Assembly (NCBI GenBank): GCA_025094145.1
Contig: JALLLS010000018.1
Coordinates: 124,001-188,000 of the forward strand
Direction of reading: 5' to 3'
Source of the DNA: Spinellus fusiger
Lineage: Eukaryota; Mucoromycota; Mucoromycetes; Mucorales; Phycomycetaceae
DNA: 64,000 nt
Numbering within the stretch: position 1 is the stretch's first letter; each line of letters opens with the position of its first letter. The notes beneath the pieces were generated by a model, which was not told the origin of the DNA, did not search any database, and worked only from the letters and a program-made list of their open reading frames with translations. Made by a program: the position numbers and the translations under genes. Positions 60,438 to 64,000 of the stretch are shown one piece after another.

Positions 60438-61018
60438 TCGTATGCAGCAGAACAACTTGTATGGTGTCTATATTGAGCGTGCCAGTGTCAGAAACATGTT
60501 GGGTTTCATGTGTGCTGCACCTCATCCCAGAAAAAGTCTTCTTTCTGTCGTCTCATCAGACACCAGCCACACAAACCCCTTGTACTGCACTGTCTGTCGA
60601 TGTATAGCCTCCTCTGTTATCACTTACTACGTCCTCCACCTTACTATTCTCGATCCAACCCACAACACGCTAGAAGACTATGTGGCCTACGACAAGACAG
60701 TGGAGGATGTCATGGGCTGTAGTGCAGAGACCCTTCTTGAGGCATGTCTTGTCTCTACGTAAATGCCGCCCTCCCTTTCTCCTCTTATGCTTATTTATAT
60801 ACTAGTTAACAAAGACAGTCCCTGATCTGTTGGAACGCATTGAGCGTATTCTCTTAGGGGTTGTCTGTGACATTCTTCCTCGTCCCCACCCCAAGGTACA
60901 CTACCCACCACCACCAACCACCACCACTACCCACCACCACCAGCCACCAACAGATATGCATACTAACCAACGTATCCCACACTCTTTCTTTTATAGCACC
61001 ATACAATCAACACACTGA
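60438..61018 (+). CDS. conserved-looking protein of unknown family, partial model
   Basis: Coding starts after an acceptor at 60437 (first in-frame ATG 60442) with RMQQNNLYGVYIERASVRNM, LGFMCAAPHPRKSLLS, NPLYCTVCRCIASSVITYYV, and LEDYVAYDKTVEDVMGCSAE. An intron (about 60759-60805) leads to TVPDLLERIERILLGVVCDI then LPRPHPK. The composition, codon use and Cys/His content look like a real protein, but I do not recognise it. The C-x2-C-x-C cluster could bind metal. The 3' end is unresolved: a donor follows PHPK (AAGGTACAC) and a second exon may start after TTTTATAG at about 60998, where one frame is rich in hydrophobic residues. The first exon was not found. Confidence 0.5.
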
Positions 61019-61347
61019 TACTTCCATTGCACATACACCACGCACTCCACTTCTTTATAAAGAACAAGGGAGTCTTCTAGGAACACAATTTGTTATTATT
61101 ATTGTTTTATTTCTTCTGTACCCTATGTCCTTTCTTTTTCTTTTGTTTTGCATGTATGTATGTATGGTTGTATATCTGTTAGTCCATCTTTCTTGGTGTT
61201 TGGGTGTAGGCTCTGTCTTCCATAGAGAGATGTAGATTGTATAAGATACATTCCTTCTTTTTTTTTCTTTTTTATTATTTAAAAAAAAGAAAAAAAAAAA
61301 AGAAAAAAAAGAGAAAGAGAGAAAGAAAGGAGTGTAGGGAAACGGTC
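61019..61347. other. intergenic DNA between convergent genes
   Basis: Contains a hydrophobic frame that may belong to the upstream gene, and an A/G-rich stretch (61270-61330) at the 3' end of the eS19 gene. Confidence 0.4.
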
Positions 61348-61951
61348 TTACTCTTCGTCGTCAGAGTCAATCAAGGTCATGGCAATACGATCCAAATCTC
61401 TCTGGCCATCCTGAGTGATTCTGCGGCCACCTTTCTTGTCCTGCTCCAAGACACCAATCTTCTCAAGAGACTGGAGCACCTTGCGGTTGACAGAGCCAGA
61501 GGCCTCAACGTGGTGGGAGGGACGGAAGCCACGGTTGATGCGGCCACCGTGGACCTTGTTCAAGGCACCGACACCAACACTCTTGCGGATGTAGATGTGG
61601 CGGGCAACAGAGGCAGCACGGACGTAGTACCAGTCAGGGTCATAAGGAGACAACTCCTTGAAGGAGCCAGTCTTGACAATGTCCACGAACTTGGGGACCT
61701 CGAGCTTACCAGTACGCTTGAGGTAGGCAGAGTAGGCACGGATGAAATCTAGAGATGAGGAAGTCAGTGGATCGTCTTTTGGCTTTCTTTAACATTGCAA
61801 AAAAAAAATGAAAGGAAAAAGAAGAGAAAAAATGAATGAATGATGATGATCTATTCATCGTCATCGTCATCGCCATCGTTATCGTCATCGCCGTCTTCAT
61901 CTACTGATATTTACCGTGAGCGTTGACGTCCTTGACAGTGATACCAGTCAT
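61348..61951 (-). CDS. RPS19: ribosomal protein eS19
   Basis: Small-subunit cytosolic ribosomal protein needed for 18S rRNA maturation. Two exons (61951-61915 and 61748-61348) give 145 residues, the usual size. Exon 1 is MTGITVKDVNAH; exon 2 continues FIRAYSAYLKRTGKLEVPKF, ELSPYDPDWYYVRAASVARH, GVGALNKVHGGRINRGFRPS, and near the end GGRRITQDGQRDLDRIA. The tail is acidic (DSDDEE). Codon use is strongly biased, as expected for a ribosomal protein. The 166-nt intron holds a CGTCATCGCCATC-type repeat (61858-61900), and the first intron lies right after the conserved VKDVN, a common arrangement in ribosomal protein genes. Confidence 0.97.
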
Positions 61952-62402
61952 TGTAAGAGATAAAGAGAAAGTTTTCTAGGTGAACAAACAAACAAGCAAG
62001 AAAAAGAGGGCCGCCAAAAAAAATTTATGAGACGTCATCCCTAGAGGGCAGTCCTACAAGTCATGACCTCATCTCGGGTCAATTCAATAATGAAGTATTT
62101 ACAAGTGCTAAAGAATAACAATAAAATTAAAGGAGCGTCCAACGCCATTCTTCACAAAAGAGAAAAGAAAGACGAAAGACGAAAGAAAGACGAAAGAAAG
62201 ACGAAAAAGACTAAAAAAAGAAGTAATAATAATAATAATAAGTATCAAAAGGTCCCCTTTGCTTTATACCGTGGCACTGAAGAACACCAAAGAGCAGTCT
62301 GTCATTGCGTAGTAGTAAAGGTGGTTGGGTGGTTGGGTGGTTGGTGGTGTAGATAGATAGATAGGTCGATAGGAAGAGGGTATCAACAGTCCCCATGTTG
62401 AC
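61952..62402. other. shared 5' and 3' flanks of eS19 and kinase genes
   Basis: Contains the eS19 promoter, a GAAAGACGAAA tandem repeat (62160-62215), an AAT microsatellite (62222-62242) and GGTTGGGT repeats (62320-62345). No gene. Confidence 0.5.
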
Positions 62403-63434
62403 TTAGTGTTTGGGAGAGGGTGTCTCATGAGGAAAGACTTGGCGTACATAAGCACCCAACTCTGCTTGCTTTGCACACTGGAGTTCACCTGCAGCCATCC
62501 ACTGTTTGATTCTCTGTGACTGGAATGAGCCCATGGAGAGATGCACAAAGACAACTTACATTCAGAACAGCACGGGCATTGGGTCTACGGTGCATATCAG
62601 GATCCAACATCCATGTAATCAGCTCCAACATGGCAGGACTGGGCACTGTGAAGTTGAAGCTGGGCGGGTCGCTGTGGAGGATTTCGCCATAGATCTCCTC
62701 AGTCTCCTCCAGATAGTAGAGTGGAGGCACACGGTCCATCATTTCAATGGTAGTAATGGCCATGGACCACACATCGACATTCTCCTTGTAAGAAAGCTCG
62801 GCCACTACCTCAGGTGCCATCCACTTGGCTGTTCCTAGGCGGGCAGTGTTGACCTTGGAGATGGGAGTAGCCAAGCCAAAGTCGGCTGATGGAGAAATAC
62901 AAAGAGTTGTGTTAATGGCCTGCCTACAGACTACACTACACCTTGTCATTGATCCAAACTTACCCAACTTCACTTGTCCATTGCGGCCCAGGAGAATGTT
63001 TTCGCACTTGATATCACGGTGCATGTAGTTCTTGGCATGCAAGTAGACAATTCCCTCCAAACACTAACAAAGAAAACCATCGTCAGCCACTGTTCCTGTT
63101 CCTGTGTCCGTTCTACAGCAGGTACCTCTTTGGCAATGCGCACTGCCATTGTCTCGGGAAGGCCGTGGGTGGTGTCCACAAGCAGTCCAAACACAGAGCA
63201 TGTCATCAACTCCATGGCCATCCATACGTAATCCCCCCACAGAGTGGCTTCCTTTAGCTGGATGAGGTTTGTGTGGTTCAGACAGCCCATGATCCTCAGT
63301 TCACGCAGAACATAGGCATGGTGGGGAATATCACGGTCCTCAATAAAACAGCGCTTGATGGCCACCTGGCCCTTGTTGCCCTGCTTGGAGGCTCTTACTA
63401 CAGCACCATTGGCTCTAGAAAAGGCCATTCCATC

Positions 63435-63468
<34 letters not shown>

Positions 63469-63945
63469 TGGAGAAGAGAACAAAGATAGATAGAGAACAA
63501 AGTAAGCCATCCTGCTGCCTGTGTTTTATAGCTACAGAAGAAGAAAAGAAGAAAGTTACCCGCTGCCCACTTTACTCAGACCCGCATAGGTGTTGGCTGG
63601 GTTGGAGTCGACAATCTTGGATTCCGGCAAAGCCTTCCGCAGTTTAGCGTCAAAGACAGCGTGTGGCTTCTTTTGGACACGTAGAATCAGTGGCGGAAGA
63701 GGAAGAATGGACGGAGATTTGCCCACAGGAATCCACGGACGCTGAGAAAGAGAAAGATAAGAGAGAGAATTCATACCCAAGAAAAGAGTGTCTGGTTTGT
63801 GTAGAGCCAAGCTTACTTTTGGAAGGGTGGGTTTTGTGGGGGAATCTAGTTTTGGCGGTTCTTTTGGTGGTGGCGGTGTGCGTTTTTCCCATGACTCTTT
63901 AATAATATCTGGGATTTGCCAATTTCCGGGAGCTCTCCAAGGTGC
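62403..63945 (-). CDS. STE20-like serine/threonine protein kinase, 5' end outside the window
   Basis: Exons on the minus strand: 63945-63827, 63741-63560, 63414-63126, 63063-62964, 62885-62560, 62519-62403. The N-terminal part is Pro-rich (TPPPPKEPPKLD) with a PWRAPGNWQIPD segment. The kinase domain has the glycine loop KVGSGANGAVVRA split by an intron, VAIKRC (lysine), YVLRELRIMGCLNHTNLIQL (helix C), YMHRDIKCENILLGRNGQV (catalytic loop HRD-I-K-x-x-N), ADFGLATPI (magnesium loop), GTAKWMAPEV (activation-segment APE) and VDVWSMAITTIEMMDRVPP. The GTAKWMAPEV and RDIKCENILL pattern fits the STE20/PAK group. A C-terminal tail of about 38 residues follows. Key catalytic residues are all present. A CAA repeat lies in the intron at 63436-63470. 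The start codon is beyond 64000. Confidence 0.9.
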
Positions 63946-64000
63946 CTAAATGTTGTGTCAATGGTGCTGTGGGAAGAGGGGAGTGTGGTGGTGATTGTGA

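Noticed and set aside
61237..61752. 171-residue plus-strand frame
   Set aside because: Antisense shadow of the eS19 coding exon, starting in an A-rich non-coding stretch.
62506..63231. plus-strand frames opposite the kinase
   Set aside because: Antisense to well-conserved kinase exons; no independent motif.

Overview
The window reads as a piece of an AT-rich fungal chromosome, most likely an early-diverging fungus of the Mucoromycota (inference). It has eukaryotic genes with many short GT-AG introns of about 45-80 nt, the standard code, strong codon bias in a ribosomal protein gene and a CipC-type gene, fungal families (kynurenine 3-monooxygenase, CipC/DUF3759, DCR2-type phosphatase), and a dense load of decayed DNA transposons, LINE remnants and Fanzor-like genes. 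I found no tRNA, rRNA or CRISPR array.

Layout. 1-10.8 kb: AT-rich repeats, two TACACACC-ended transposons (1811-2765 and 7298-9350) that carry the C-terminal half of a TnpB/Fanzor-like nuclease, and a 13-exon Ulp2/SENP-type SUMO protease between them (4705-7152, minus). 11.1-13.1 kb: a decaying flavin monooxygenase (FMO copy 1) next to a Tc1-type element. 15-19.5 kb: transposase relics, then a Fanzor-like element (16634-19462) whose nuclease pseudogene keeps all three RuvC acidic residues. 19.5-24.5 kb: gene-poor, with an LTR-like repeat and Tc1 relics. 24.5-28.9 kb: two host genes tail to tail, KMO (plus) and a DCR2-like metallophosphatase (minus). 28.9-37.7 kb: a mobile-element cluster holding FMO copy 2. 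39.0-39.4 kb: a short Fanzor deletion derivative. 40.4-45.6 kb: host genes (mitochondrial carrier, TUG/ASPSCR1-like UBX protein, CipC-like protein). 46.2-54.8 kb: TACACACC element with an LTR-like insertion, FMO copy 3, truncated Tc1, decayed LINE. 54.8-58.4 kb: gene desert. 58.4-64 kb: host genes (RING-H2 membrane protein, an unrecognised gene, ribosomal protein eS19, a STE20-like kinase running off the window).

How it fits together. The host genes are ordinary and functionally unrelated. The interesting part is the mobile fraction: two separate families of TnpB/Fanzor-like (OMEGA) genes, each with smaller non-coding derivatives in the same 64 kb; a conserved non-coding 3' block in the Fanzor family ending in a palindrome that has changed in a compensatory way between copies; and a near-identical inverted duplication of FMO plus Tc1 (about 31.15-34.02 kb against 49.13-52.0 kb) bracketing some 15 kb with three host genes.
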